From Phallusia fumigata (lineage: Eukaryota; Chordata; Ascidiacea; Phlebobranchia; Ascidiidae), in assembly GCA_008931825.1 (NCBI GenBank), contig QXVZ01005142.1, positions 62,001 to 126,000 of the forward strand: a stretch of 64,000 nucleotides of DNA, in the 5' to 3' direction. Below the pieces are notes generated by a model. The model ran no database searches, had not been told where the DNA came from, and saw only the letters and a list, made by a program, of their open reading frames with translations. This document shows positions 11,871 to 21,310 of this stretch, piece by piece (position 1 is the first letter of the stretch; every line of letters starts with the position of its first letter). The translations under genes were made by a program, and so were the position numbers.

Positions 11871-12947
11871 ATTTAGACACTTCCTGCTTTCAGGTGGACT
11901 TGAGTGTATATATAAATAACCAAAAGTATATAAACCTGGTTACAAAAGCTGTTCGTCTGAAACTCTTTTCTTTAGCAGTAGCCAAAAACAGGGAATTCCC
12001 GGCTGATTGAAATAAACACGTGTTTTGTTTTCGATTTCTATGGATTAACGAAATCCTGTTTATGAGTAAAAATCTTACATCTGATTACTGTATACAGGAC
12101 TGCAATTTTTATTTTTTTAACTCATTTAACAAACGTCCAGCCAAAAACTACAATACAGGAGAATAGCCTAGATAAATTTACAAATAATTGTCCCTTCAAC
12201 AATAAAAAAATCATTCGCAAGACATCAGAAAAACTGAATACTTGAGGACAGTGTTTAATCCAGGATAAATCTGTAAACGAGTGAAAACACACAAAATTTG
12301 TTCACAGCACGTAGTATGATTTTCAACAATACATAATTCAACACTACACTACTTTTGGCAGAGCTGGGTACAAGAACCATTAACAATTAAACTATTCAAC
12401 AAATAAACTGCAACAACAGCATTTTCTAAGCTTCAAACATCGTGCGTGTTTAATTGCAACAGCTTGTCACATGTTAATTGCAACAGTTTGTCACCTGAAC
12501 TTTCTCAAAACAGTTTCAAAGGTTTACATGTTTAGAAACTGTTTAAATGGTCGGTTTTTCACTTTAAGACAGCCTAAGGGCAACAATACTGCACATGACA
12601 AAAAGATTAGAATTTTTGGCTTAAAATATGAAAAGTATAAGATTTTTTGAAATGTCTTTTCAATTTAGGAGGCCTTACAAATCTTTTTTGTCAATAAAAA
12701 TTTACTGCTAGTTGACAATCTACTAACTTCTCGCAGACAAAAAAATCATGATTATGAGTTAAACATAGATGCAAAGCTCTCCAAATTAATAATTCTTTCC
12801 ATAATCCCAAATTAACATGTACTTACAGCCACCAAGGTAAAAAAACACAAAACCAATTTAATGAACCCTTCTCAACCATCATCACTATGGAGTAGTTGTC
12901 ATAAAACCACCTAAATGTTTAATTTCAGTGCTTGGTCTGTGTTTCTA
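11871..12947. other. Intergenic region MRTO4 / TMX3
   Basis: About 1.1 kb between the MRTO4 start codon and the TMX3 stop codon. It should contain the MRTO4 promoter and TMX3 3'UTR. No coding exon is recognised. A short tandem duplication lies at 12448-12495. Confidence 0.6.
12448..12495 (+). repeat. Short tandem duplication
   Basis: Two copies of a ~25-base unit (TTAATTGCAACAG[C/T]TTGTCAC) lie side by side downstream of TMX3. Confidence 0.85.
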
Positions 12948-15900
12948 TCATTGATCCTGTAAAACATCTTCTTCCCTGATTCTCCTTCTAACTCCCTCTC
13001 CTCCTGTTGTTGGATCGAGTTCCTGTTTTGGAAGATCCACATCAGGATCTGTTCCCTCCACATCAGATTTATATGGAGGGGGAGGCTCATCATCTTCCTC
13101 CTCGTCGTCATCTGTTGACCTGTAATCCTCCACTGGCTCCCCATCAGTGATCGTGCATAGACAAACACACATCCCGATAATCAGGGCTGTTGGCAGGACG
13201 ATAACTAAGCTTGTTATGATCGGACTTTCCTGGAACATGCCCTGCCACATAAAAATGTTTTTTCAGAGCAGAGTAGGGATGGATTAAAACTACAGATGTT
13301 CTATTTTGAAAGGCACTGTGCTTTACGTGTTAATACTCGGTGCATGACTGAAAATGATTGGGTTTATAGCATCACATGTTGTATGACATGACAATAAATT
13401 GCTAATTATACATATCATGCTTGAAAGTAGCCCAGTTTTTACCTTTCAGAGTGTCAGTTTTTAACTTTTTAGAGATGTTAATTGATGTAACAAAACTTGT
13501 TAACATCAAGCATAAAAACTGTGCTGTGTCACAGTAATAGTCTCAGCCATACATCTTTAACTTTTAAATTGGAAAAAGCCTTGTAGTATCCAGAGATACT
13601 AGTCTAGACCAGTGATTCTCCAAGTGTGGTCCGCGAAAAGTTGACCTTAACCATGCACGGGTTATTAAAATCGCCTGTTTTATGAACATTTTAGAATGGA
13701 ATTCTGTTTGGTGGTCCTCAGCAAAAAATTCGAAGATAAAGTGGTCCTTGGGCTAAAAAAGTTTGAGAAACACTGGTCTAGACTGTAATTTTGTGGCAAA
13801 TCGTATTTGTATGCATTTTGGTCATATTATTCAAGTAAAGCCAAATAAGGTTAAACTGATTTTATGCATTGGCTTTGCACAGTATAAAGTACCAAACCTT
13901 AAAAAATTTTAGGGGTAAAAAAATCAATAGTTTCAACTCACCACAATTGAAAAAAGGAAATCAGAAATTGATCTTTTGACTTGTTGCCAAAATCCTCGTC
14001 CTCCCTTTGCTACAATTTTACCCATTTTCACATTATCAAGAAACTCCCTGATATTTCTTTCTGTTAGTTCAACAGAGGCCTTGTCTTCATCATTTAGAAC
14101 AAAATATTCATATGATTGTCCATCATATACCAGCAAATTCGGACTTGAAATTGTGCTGCAGTAAAAACATTGGTTTATTAATCAGTTTGTTTCATTTTTA
14201 TTGTTAAATGTCCTCCTAAACAATTATACCAAACAATAAATTAAAATCGTTAGGTTTGAAAAAGACCTCTTTGGCTTTTTACAAAACTGGACACATGCAA
14301 GCAGTAGTTTCAACTTGTTTAACCCAGTAAACCACCTCAAGCCAACGCTGCAGTGGATTAGAACTTGATCAATAAATTTTGCAGATTACTTTTTTGTCCT
14401 AAATAACAAGCTACCACTTTGCAAATGTTTCTGGCTTGAATATTTAAGAGCTGTAGCACTACAACTTCTTTAAGCAAGCAAAATAACCTTATCTAAACAA
14501 CATAAAATATTAATAATGGAAAGTACGTTGTCCAGACTTACACAACACAGAGCCATAAGCAATTAAACAAGCGCACAAACCTATAAGTCATGCTGTTTGC
14601 TATTTTGTTGTCCTCGATCCAACAGAAAATAAAAGGATATTTCCGTTCCAGTGCAATGGATTGCAATGTCGAGTTTAACTTCTTGTTGCCATCGACAACA
14701 GCGATAGCAAACCTCCGCCTCGCAGAGTTCAGTGAGTGATATGAAGAACCTGCATAAACCAACAAGCTAAATATTCTCATGGAATTGTAGTATTTAAGGC
14801 TGACTATAATCTTAATTAACATCAAACAGACACACAGACAAATGAAATAGGGGTCTCCATTAGTTGAGGGTATGAGGTTCAAAACCCATTCCAGGGCCTT
14901 TTTGTGTGAAAGTCCTCAAGAAGGTATGGCTTTCCACAAATAAATGTTATGTAACTGTAAGTGTTATAATACTTTATCCAAACACAGGAAAACTGTTTTC
15001 ACAGATTAGTGCTTACCTGTAAGAAAGTTGTAGCTGGGGAATTGTTCCAATCGAATCCAGATATCAATGGCTCCTGCTTCTGCGCCATCCTTGGGGATTT
15101 CATAATACTTTTCATCTTTGAACACCAGCACTGTGGGTTCCAATTCTGTTTTAATATCCTGACAAAACAATTGAAATAACTGCTGAGTAAAATGCCTTTT
15201 AATAATAAAGTCAAACTGGACCTGAGTCACCCAACACAAAGATTTGCACTTGACTTGGACTTGTATGAAAACTAGAAGGGTGGCTTACCATACATAGACA
15301 TTCTATATATACTATTACCAGATATTAAAACATGACATATTCCCCACATTATATTACATTGGGTCTCAGTTACCTGCGCTATTTATGACATGACTGTTTC
15401 CGCTAGCAAAAACGCATGGGTCCCCACACATGCAAAGTTCTACATATTGTGTTTTTCTGAAAACATGCCCAGGCTATAGATGTAAACAAGGCATTCAGCG
15501 TACCACAACAACATGTGTTACAAACTGTCCAAGCTGCATCAACTTTGGACATTGCTCAATAACAGTACACATTTGAGGGGGCTGGTGGGGTAACTGCTTG
15601 GCCTACAGGGTAAAAAACATTAACTATTGCACCAATGACATGTTATACAAACTGTCCAAATTTCATCTAGTTCGGAGATTGTTTAACTATTTGCCCCATT
15701 ATAGGGGGCTAATGGGGTAACTGCTGGGGCTATAGGGTAAAACACATCAAATATGGCACCACAATGACATGTTATACAATCTGTCCAAATTTTATCCAAT
15801 TTGGAGATTATTTAACTATTTGCCCCATTTTAGGGGGCTGTCGGGGTAACTGCTGGGGCTATAGGTTAAAACACATCAAATATTGCACCACAATGACATG

Positions 15901-18005
15901 TTATACAAACTGTCCAAATTTCATCCAATTCGGAGATTGTTTAACTATTTGCCCCATTTTAGGGGGCTGTCGGGGTAACTGCTTGGGCTATAGGTTAAAA
16001 CACATCAAATATTGCACCACAATGACATGTTATACAAACTGTCCAAATTTCATCCAATTCTGAGATTGTTTAACTGTTTGCCCCATTTTAGGGGGCTAGT
16101 GGGGTAACCGCTGGGGCTATTTTCTAAAAAGTAGCAATCGATACACCAAAATGACCAAACCTAAAATGTATTAAAATTTCATCCCAATCGGAGATTGTTT
16201 AAAATGTTAACCACTAGAGGGAGCCACAAACAACCACTAAGACCTCATGCTCAACAAGTTGTTAATAAGCGCGACTTGAACCACCAACCACTGAACTTTC
16301 ATTCAACTTGGAAGTGGTTCATACTCCATGACTTCAGTTTCACTTATGTAACCATATCATAACAGAAACTTTTCGTTTGTGGTGTTTGCAAGCATGCAAA
16401 ACGTTTTACTCTTTTGGGGCTAGCGGGGTAACCACAGGGGCTATGGGGTCAAATGAAACAGATGGCACAACTTCATGGTCATATCTACCAGCTGTAAAAG
16501 TTTCATCCAAATCCACCAAACATTTCATGGCAAAAAGACATGGACAAGCTCGGGGTAGAAAAAAACAAAAACAAACTGAGTGAAAACAATATGTGTCCCC
16601 TTCAGGAAGGGGACCCATAATTATCTGTCTTGACTTGTGACTTAGCACTTATAGTTGTCTCAAAGCAATGAAATTGTTAGACTTTTAAAATTTGTTGTTA
16701 TACATCAAAATTTATAAAAGAGGGACAATTCCAACAAGTATCTATGTTGTAAATGCATTTTACATCAAATATTCTAGATTTTTACCTACCTTTGGTAAAG
16801 TTGATTTGGGGCATGAGTAAAAATCTAAGTTGGTAAAAAGTAGGCTGGCAGCTTTGTTGTAGGCAGTTTTAAGTGCAGTGTTGTCATCCCCAACATACAA
16901 GTAGAAAACTGCCTTGTCTTTTCTTGCTTGTGTTAGTTCTGGACTAGACTTTAAAGAAAGAACCTCTGGTCTGGAAAACATAACAAAAATTTCATTTGTA
17001 AATATTTTTTGGCATCTAACTTGTTAAATGCTTGTGTAGAACCTTGTTTTAGTACTATAGTACATAGGATTTTGAAACATATTTTTCCAATTGATGACTC
17101 ACAATGTAAGTCATACAATGCCATTAACCTAGCAGATCAAGACTTACCCTTTTGCTCTTAATGCAAATGACATGATACTTTGTTTTGTTCTAGCTCCATT
17201 GTACTCAAACTGACGACCAAATTTAAAGAATTTAATGGTGGGAAATCCCCTAACTCCATACTGACTGGTGAGACTTGAATATCTAAAATAAGGGATTTGG
17301 TGTTGAAAAAACAATTTAATGCATCCAATAGTGCAGATTGCAAATGTTTGTTATCTTCTAATAATAAAAGGAATTATGGAGAAATACCTTTAACATTACT
17401 TAAAAAATTCCAGTCAAAAATCTGTTTAGCCTATTGTTAAATAAATCAATGTACACCCTTAACACCAACACAAATACCCGAAAAATTTGCAAAAGCCCAT
17501 TGTGACATTTTGCAATCCAAAAAACAACCAAATGTGTCAATAATAATTCACTGCAAAACCTACTTTGTAGCATCAAGACGTGCAACAGCCACATCTGGAC
17601 TGTCAATTGCCATTTGCCGACCAATTTCCAACCATATCGGTTCCAGATGCTTACAGTGGCCACACCATGGTGCATAAAACATAACAAGCCAATTCCCCTG
17701 CGAATTCACTTCACTGAATCTAAAGAATTAACAAAAAAGTATCATACCTTTCAGACACTTCAGCACTTCACCTACTTAAGTTTTACCAAAGCATAGTTGA
17801 GTTTAACAGATAAGAAGATGCCATATGTTTCACACATTTTTTTGCATTTTTGTACTAACCCATTGTGGCAAGCTATCATAGATGTACACAGAGTAAAAAG
17901 CAATATAAAAACTAATTCAACTTACCTATCATTTAGTTCAAGTACTTTTGCCCATGCTGACGAAATGCTGACAAATAAAACCAGCAAAAACACAAACTGA
18001 TGCAT
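12948..18005 (-). CDS. TMX3: Thioredoxin-related transmembrane protein 3 (ER protein disulfide isomerase)
   Basis: Eight exons in coding order: 17926-18005, 17564-17719, 17148-17282, 16790-16970, 15017-15158, 14581-14749, 13942-14155, 12948-13241. They total 1371 bases, or 456 residues (human 454). A signal peptide at residues 1-19 (MHQFVFLLVLFVSISSAWA) precedes a thioredoxin domain with the redox site APWCGHCKHLEPIW and the cis-Pro loop YGVRGFPTIKFF. Two degenerate thioredoxin-like domains follow (TVLVFKDEKYYEIP is a family match). A membrane segment near residue 370 (IITSLVIVLPTALIIGMCVC) leads into an acidic cytosolic tail, EEDDEPPPPYKS. TMX3 oxidises thiols in the ER lumen. Human TMX3 ends in the ER-retrieval signal KKKD; this protein ends EEDVLQDQ, with no dilysine in the frame used here. 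Confidence 0.94.
13610..13775. mobile_element. hAT MITE with perfect 8-bp target duplication
   Basis: A 166-bp element in a TMX3 intron. It begins CAGTGATTCTCCAAGTGTGG and ends TTTGAGAAACACTG, so the ends are inverted repeats of the classic hAT type CAGTG-TTCTCAAA. The flanks GTCTAGAC at 13602-13609 and 13776-13783 are identical. It carries no open reading frame and is mobilisable only by a transposase encoded elsewhere. Confidence 0.9.
15490..16260 (+). repeat. Tandem array of ~129-bp units
   Basis: Five to six units with constant 129-base spacing. The middle three are over ~90% alike by eye, and the outer ones are more diverged. This is the internal minisatellite of copy B. Confidence 0.88.
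16590..16619 (+). other. 3'-terminal hairpin of repeat copy B
   Basis: TATGTGTCCCCTTC and GAAGGGGACCCATA form inverted arms around a two-base AG loop, with one mismatch. The same hairpin ends copy A at about 2485-2516. Confidence 0.85.
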
Positions 18006-18803
18006 AATATTAATAATTAAAGCAACCTAGTTGTAACCTTAAACAAAAAAAATATTGGAACTAAAATGAGAATAAAAACACAAAAGTAGGTATGGAAAAA
18101 CTGGACACATTGCCAACTCCATAGTTGTTGTCAATTTTCACTATTTGTTTTCATTTCAATTCACCATTTTCCTCTGATATTTGGCTGCCCTGCTTTACAT
18201 GTGATTAATATTGCACAAACAGTACCAGTTAAAGACTTTGCACTTCTACAGACTATACCCCCCATCCATATTAACACCCATCATACAAGCTATTACCTGT
18301 ATACATTATGTGATTGGACCAAACAGAAAAACTAAAATAGTAAAAAATGTTAACAAAAACAATGCAAACTTATGAAATAGTTTGCTACATGATAAAAGCT
18401 TTTCTTGGATGCGGGCACGGATTTCTGCTTTTCTGGATGAACGCAGAGATTATCTTTTTTTCTCGGATGAGAGCACAAGCCACTGATGTTTCGATACTTT
18501 GATCATAGATACTACATACACTATGTAGTTAAGGAAAAAAACTGCTTCTCTTAAAACGCTGAAACTGCTGATTTTTCTAGGACAAGATACATACTGTTGT
18601 CCTAATTGGAATAGATTAAAAACTGCTGTCTTTATTAGATGAGTAAAAAGTAGGCTTACCATACGTCCCGTTTTAGCCGGGACTGTCCTGGTTTAAACGC
18701 CTTGTCCCGGCGTCCCGCCCAGTTAACCAGAATGTCCTGTTTTTTATCAGTCGTTAAACCATAATCTGGTGTGGTTAACTGATCCACACCCTTATAATAA
18801 AGT

Positions 18804-19874
18804 TAGGGTTGCCAACCGTCCTTTATTTCAAAGGACAATCCTTTATTCTGCTCTATTTGTCCTTGTCCTTTATTAAGATTTGAAATAACACTATTTTGTC
18901 CTTTATTTTAAAATCGTTTTGACTTGTGGTTAAATTTCTGAACTGCGACTTGAAGGACCAAGACAAATATCCTGTGTCCATGGCCGTTTGTCCGATCGGA
19001 CTTTTCCGCTTTTTCCGTCCGATCGGACCCGAAAAAGCATGACTCGGCGAATTTTTCACCGTTTTAGCGGACCTCCTCGCGAGGAGGTCCGATCGGAATT
19101 TTTTGTTTGTCTCGTTAGTTGTTGCCTGCGCCTGTTTACAGCAGTTTTGTGGAAATATAACTATTACTGGTAACTTTAAAAGGAATTCTAGAACAAATTT
19201 ACCGCATGTAAATGTTGTTACGGATGGCTGTAGTGATAGGCTGTCACATATGTTTTATGTTTATGGCATTGAAGTATCAGTTTAACAAGCACAGTGCTGT
19301 CAGCCATGTGTTTCTCTTGGCCTCAAAACTAATTATCATGTCGACAAAACTTGTAACCAAGAAATTATTTGGGAAAAATCAAACATATGGAGGTTTTATC
19401 CTAAAAAAACTAATAATTTATACTGTTTCGATATTGTAGTTATCAGCAACTATTTACAAAACCTATAGTACACAGTAAGATACATCAAGTTAATGTACGA
19501 CACGCTTTTGACGCCCTCGATTGCCCTAACAACGCGTTCAGTAACATTGAACCGGAATGGCAATGGAAATAAGTTACGCCCCCGTGTTGGTCTGATCGGA
19601 CCACAACTTGTAATAAGTTCGATCAGACCAACGGCCATGGAAACAGGATAAAATTTAGCATATTACACAACACGGTAGTGATGAGGCCCTTCACAAAATC
19701 GAGCCGAAAATTATTAAGAAAGAAATCAATGTGAGAAAACTTGTAACAGTAGTGCCAATAATTTATGTCATCATCAGATCAAAATATTAGTTGAAAGTGT
19801 TTTTTCGAGACGTGATAAAATATCAATCAAGTTTTTATGTCCTTTATTGAAGCGGAACAAAGTTGGCAACCCTA
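18804..19874. mobile_element. Inner hAT-like element with perfect 8-bp target duplication
   Basis: The ends TAGGGTTGCCAAC and GTTGGCAACCCTA are perfect 13-base inverted repeats, followed inward by CCTTTATT/AATAAAGG-type inverted tracts. AATAAAGT is duplicated exactly at 18796-18803 and 19875-19882, diagnostic of hAT transposition. At 1071 bp it is too short for a transposase and no frame resembles one, so it is non-autonomous. It sits inside the outer element 18651-20144 and carries a further inverted-repeat block at 18968-19650. Confidence 0.9.
18968..19650. repeat. Inverted-repeat block nested inside the inner hAT element
   Basis: Left arm 18968-19001 and right arm 19617-19650 match at 30 of 34 positions as inverted repeats (TATCCTGTGTCCATGGCCG and CGGCCATGGAAACAGGATA). 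Further GATCGGAC motifs and a perfect 22-bp palindrome of the GGACCTCC/GGAGGTCC type lie inside near 19070. No clear target duplication is visible, so it may be a third insertion or subterminal structure of the host element. Confidence 0.75.
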
Positions 19875-20907
19875 AATAAAGTGTATTTCCGTGTTTAATT
19901 TTTTTCTTCCATTTTTGACATATTTAATATTGTTACATCACAGTACGAATGCTAGTTGATTGTCCCGTCTGAAAATCAATCTGCTAAATTGTGTTATAAT
20001 GGCCCTTACATTTTTGTTGCCTTATTTTTTTAGTTTAATTGTGGTTGTACGTTTGGGTTCAATTTGGCGATGTTTTAAAACTTTATTTGATTGCTTGTTT
20101 GAAAGCGTCCCGGTTTCAAGTTGTAAAAATATGGTATAAGCCTAGTAGAAAGGCTTCTTATTTTAATGGATGAGAGAACAAACTATTGCTTTCTGTGTAC
20201 TGCAGAGTGTAGAGACTGCCATCTTCACTGCATTAAAAACGGTAGCACTTTTCTTTTCGTGCACAGAAACTACTGATTTTCTTAAATAAGCTGGTACTGT
20301 AAATTTGCAAACCCATCCAAGTTCAGAATGAGATACAAGGCCGCAGAATTTCTCTGATAAGTAAAAAGATTGCTGCATTTATCTATTTGGTTTAATATTA
20401 TACCGCCTTCCTAAACGAAGTTCACCGAATTTTTGCTTTTCTCGCATTGAAAAAAGGTCAAATTTTTGACCCTCGTTTGCAAAGTTGCTGAACACAAGCT
20501 GACTTAGTCAAACACGTCGATTAATTTGCAGTCGGTCAAGGTCTTATTAAAAGCTGTTTTATGTTTATTCGCAGGCAAAAACTGAACACCGAATGATAGT
20601 AAAATAGGAACATTTCATCTGACAAATTTGGTGTGAATCTTAGTACCTTAACGCCAAAAACACGACGTCATTCAAAACAAAACTAGATTTCTGTACAGAA
20701 GTGTGGTAAAAACGCTCCAGGAAAATATGTATTTGTAAAACAGAGTAAAATCAGAAAAGTAATTAGGGAACACTACACGGCTGTGACAGTTCAACGAAGT
20801 AGAACTAATTTGTTGAAATTACGGAAGTCAGGCAATGTAAAGTTTGTCGGTAGACGTCATAATTGGAACTGATTTGCACAGAATATTTGAAAACATCTAA
20901 GGCTTAT

Positions 20908-20961
20908 GAGCTGCAGACAGTGCACACTGTTTCGACCTGTAGGGTCTCATCAGTGCAGCTG
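20908..20961 (-). ncRNA. Hammerhead ribozyme motif, type I, well preserved
   Basis: Read on the minus strand: stem I 5' arm AGCTGCA; core CTGATGA (complement of 20947-20953); stem II GACC-CTACA-GGTC; core GAAA (complement of 20930-20933); stem III CAGT-GTGC-ACTG; cleavage triplet GTC; and stem I 3' arm TGCAGCT. All invariant core bases (CUGANGA, GAAA, U16.1, C17) are present, stem I has seven pairs, stem II four and stem III four. Cleavage is predicted between 20916 and 20915. Short stem III and an open stem I are typical of type I hammerheads in metazoan retroelements. Activity is inferred, not shown. Confidence 0.85.
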
Positions 20962-21052
20962 GTGACAGGACATTGGTCGTTTAGGCTAGTCTAGCCAAAT
21001 AACGGCACTCCATTGTTGTACAGACAGACTGGTTCCACAATGGCCAAGCAAC

Positions 21053-21104
21053 AGCAGCACTGATGAGACCTTACAGGTCGAAACAGTGTGCACTTTCTGC
21101 AGTT
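21053..21104 (+). ncRNA. Hammerhead ribozyme motif, second copy, partly decayed
   Basis: Plus strand: core CTGATGA 21060-21066, stem II GACC-TTACA-GGTC, GAAA 21080-21083, stem III CAGT-GTGC-ACTT, then TC and the stem I 3' arm from 21098. The core bases are kept, but the first stem III pair is C-U instead of C-G and stem I has one A-A mismatch. Activity is therefore doubtful. Predicted cleavage would follow 21097. Confidence 0.75.
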
Positions 21105-21310
21105 CACAAATTCATATTGGCTTTTTGCTTTCATATTTAAGGCTGAAATTTTTAAAAATCACAAAGGTTATTTTTTGTGTCCAACCGATTGTATTGGTTG
21201 TTATCTATGGTAGAAATATTTTGCATGGTTTATATGGCCCAATAGTTTTGAAACTTACAAAGTAGGTAAAAACGTGCGTAAAGTACGCACAAAACGAAAA
21301 TATTGTTAAA

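Larger units (their letters stand above)
15270..16623 (+). repeat. Dispersed 129-bp-unit repeat element, copy B (complete)
   Basis: Lies inside the TMX3 intron between exons 15017-15158 and 16790-16970. The order is a unique 5' block (15270-~15490), about six head-to-tail units, a unique 3' block (~16260-16590) and a terminal hairpin with CCATAATTA. Anchor motifs (ATGACATGTTATACAA or its equivalent) recur at 15635, 15764, 15893, 16022 and 16151, giving a constant spacing of 129 bases. Each unit carries a G-rich core, AGGGGGCTG-x-CGGGGTAACTGC. The ends match copy A. No transposase is present. The block order recalls non-autonomous Helitron/Helentron-type elements with internal minisatellites and a 3' hairpin, but the class is unproven. 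Confidence 0.85.
18651..20144. mobile_element. Outer hAT-like element, split by a second hAT element
   Basis: The left end TAGGCTTACCATACGTCCCG and right end (reverse complement TAGGCTTATACCATA) form terminal inverted repeats. The flanks GTAAAAAG (18643-18650) and GTAGAAAG (20145-20152) are an 8-bp target duplication with one mismatch. Without the inner insertion the element is ~415 bp, non-coding, with GTCCCGG/CCGGGAC palindromic motifs near both ends. The mismatch in the duplication and the diverged ends imply that it is older than the inner insertion. Confidence 0.8.
20907..21106. mobile_element. 200-bp foldback element with hammerhead motifs in both arms
   Basis: The left arm from TGAGCTGCAGACAGTGCACA and the right arm ending in the near-exact inverse (…TTCTGCAGTTCA) are ~55-75 bp inverted repeats with only a few changes over the outer 50 bases. 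The loop between is ~50-90 bp and contains the small hairpin GGCTAGTCTAGCC. Each arm encodes a hammerhead-ribozyme motif pointing outward: left on minus, right on plus. No target duplication or reading frame is visible. Confidence 0.85.
18006..21310. other. Transposon-rich intergenic region TMX3 / ZIP transporter
   Basis: No host gene is seen in this 3.3-kb stretch. It contains a nested hAT pair (18651-20144) and a hammerhead-bearing foldback (20907-21106). The flanks of the nest, 18390-18650 and 20153-20380, share loose TTTCT..GATGAG..GCACA motifs and may be one degenerate repeat split by the insertion. The 60-75-residue frames here are not protein-like. Confidence 0.7.

Noticed and set aside
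14860-14905. B-box-like GGTTCAAAACC suggesting a tRNA gene
   Set aside because: No A box at the right distance and no cloverleaf; a chance match or a very old SINE remnant.
15764-16063. 99-residue frame with three repeated Cys-rich units (MTCYTNCPNFIQFGDCL)
   Set aside because: The protein repeat is just the 129-bp DNA satellite unit (43 codons) read in a frame that happens to stay open; there is no start context, and the surrounding gene TMX3 is on the other strand.
18988-19285. Short plus-strand frames inside the inner hAT element as a transposase remnant
   Set aside because: They translate the palindromic GATCGGAC region and show no hAT dimerisation or DDE-type residues.
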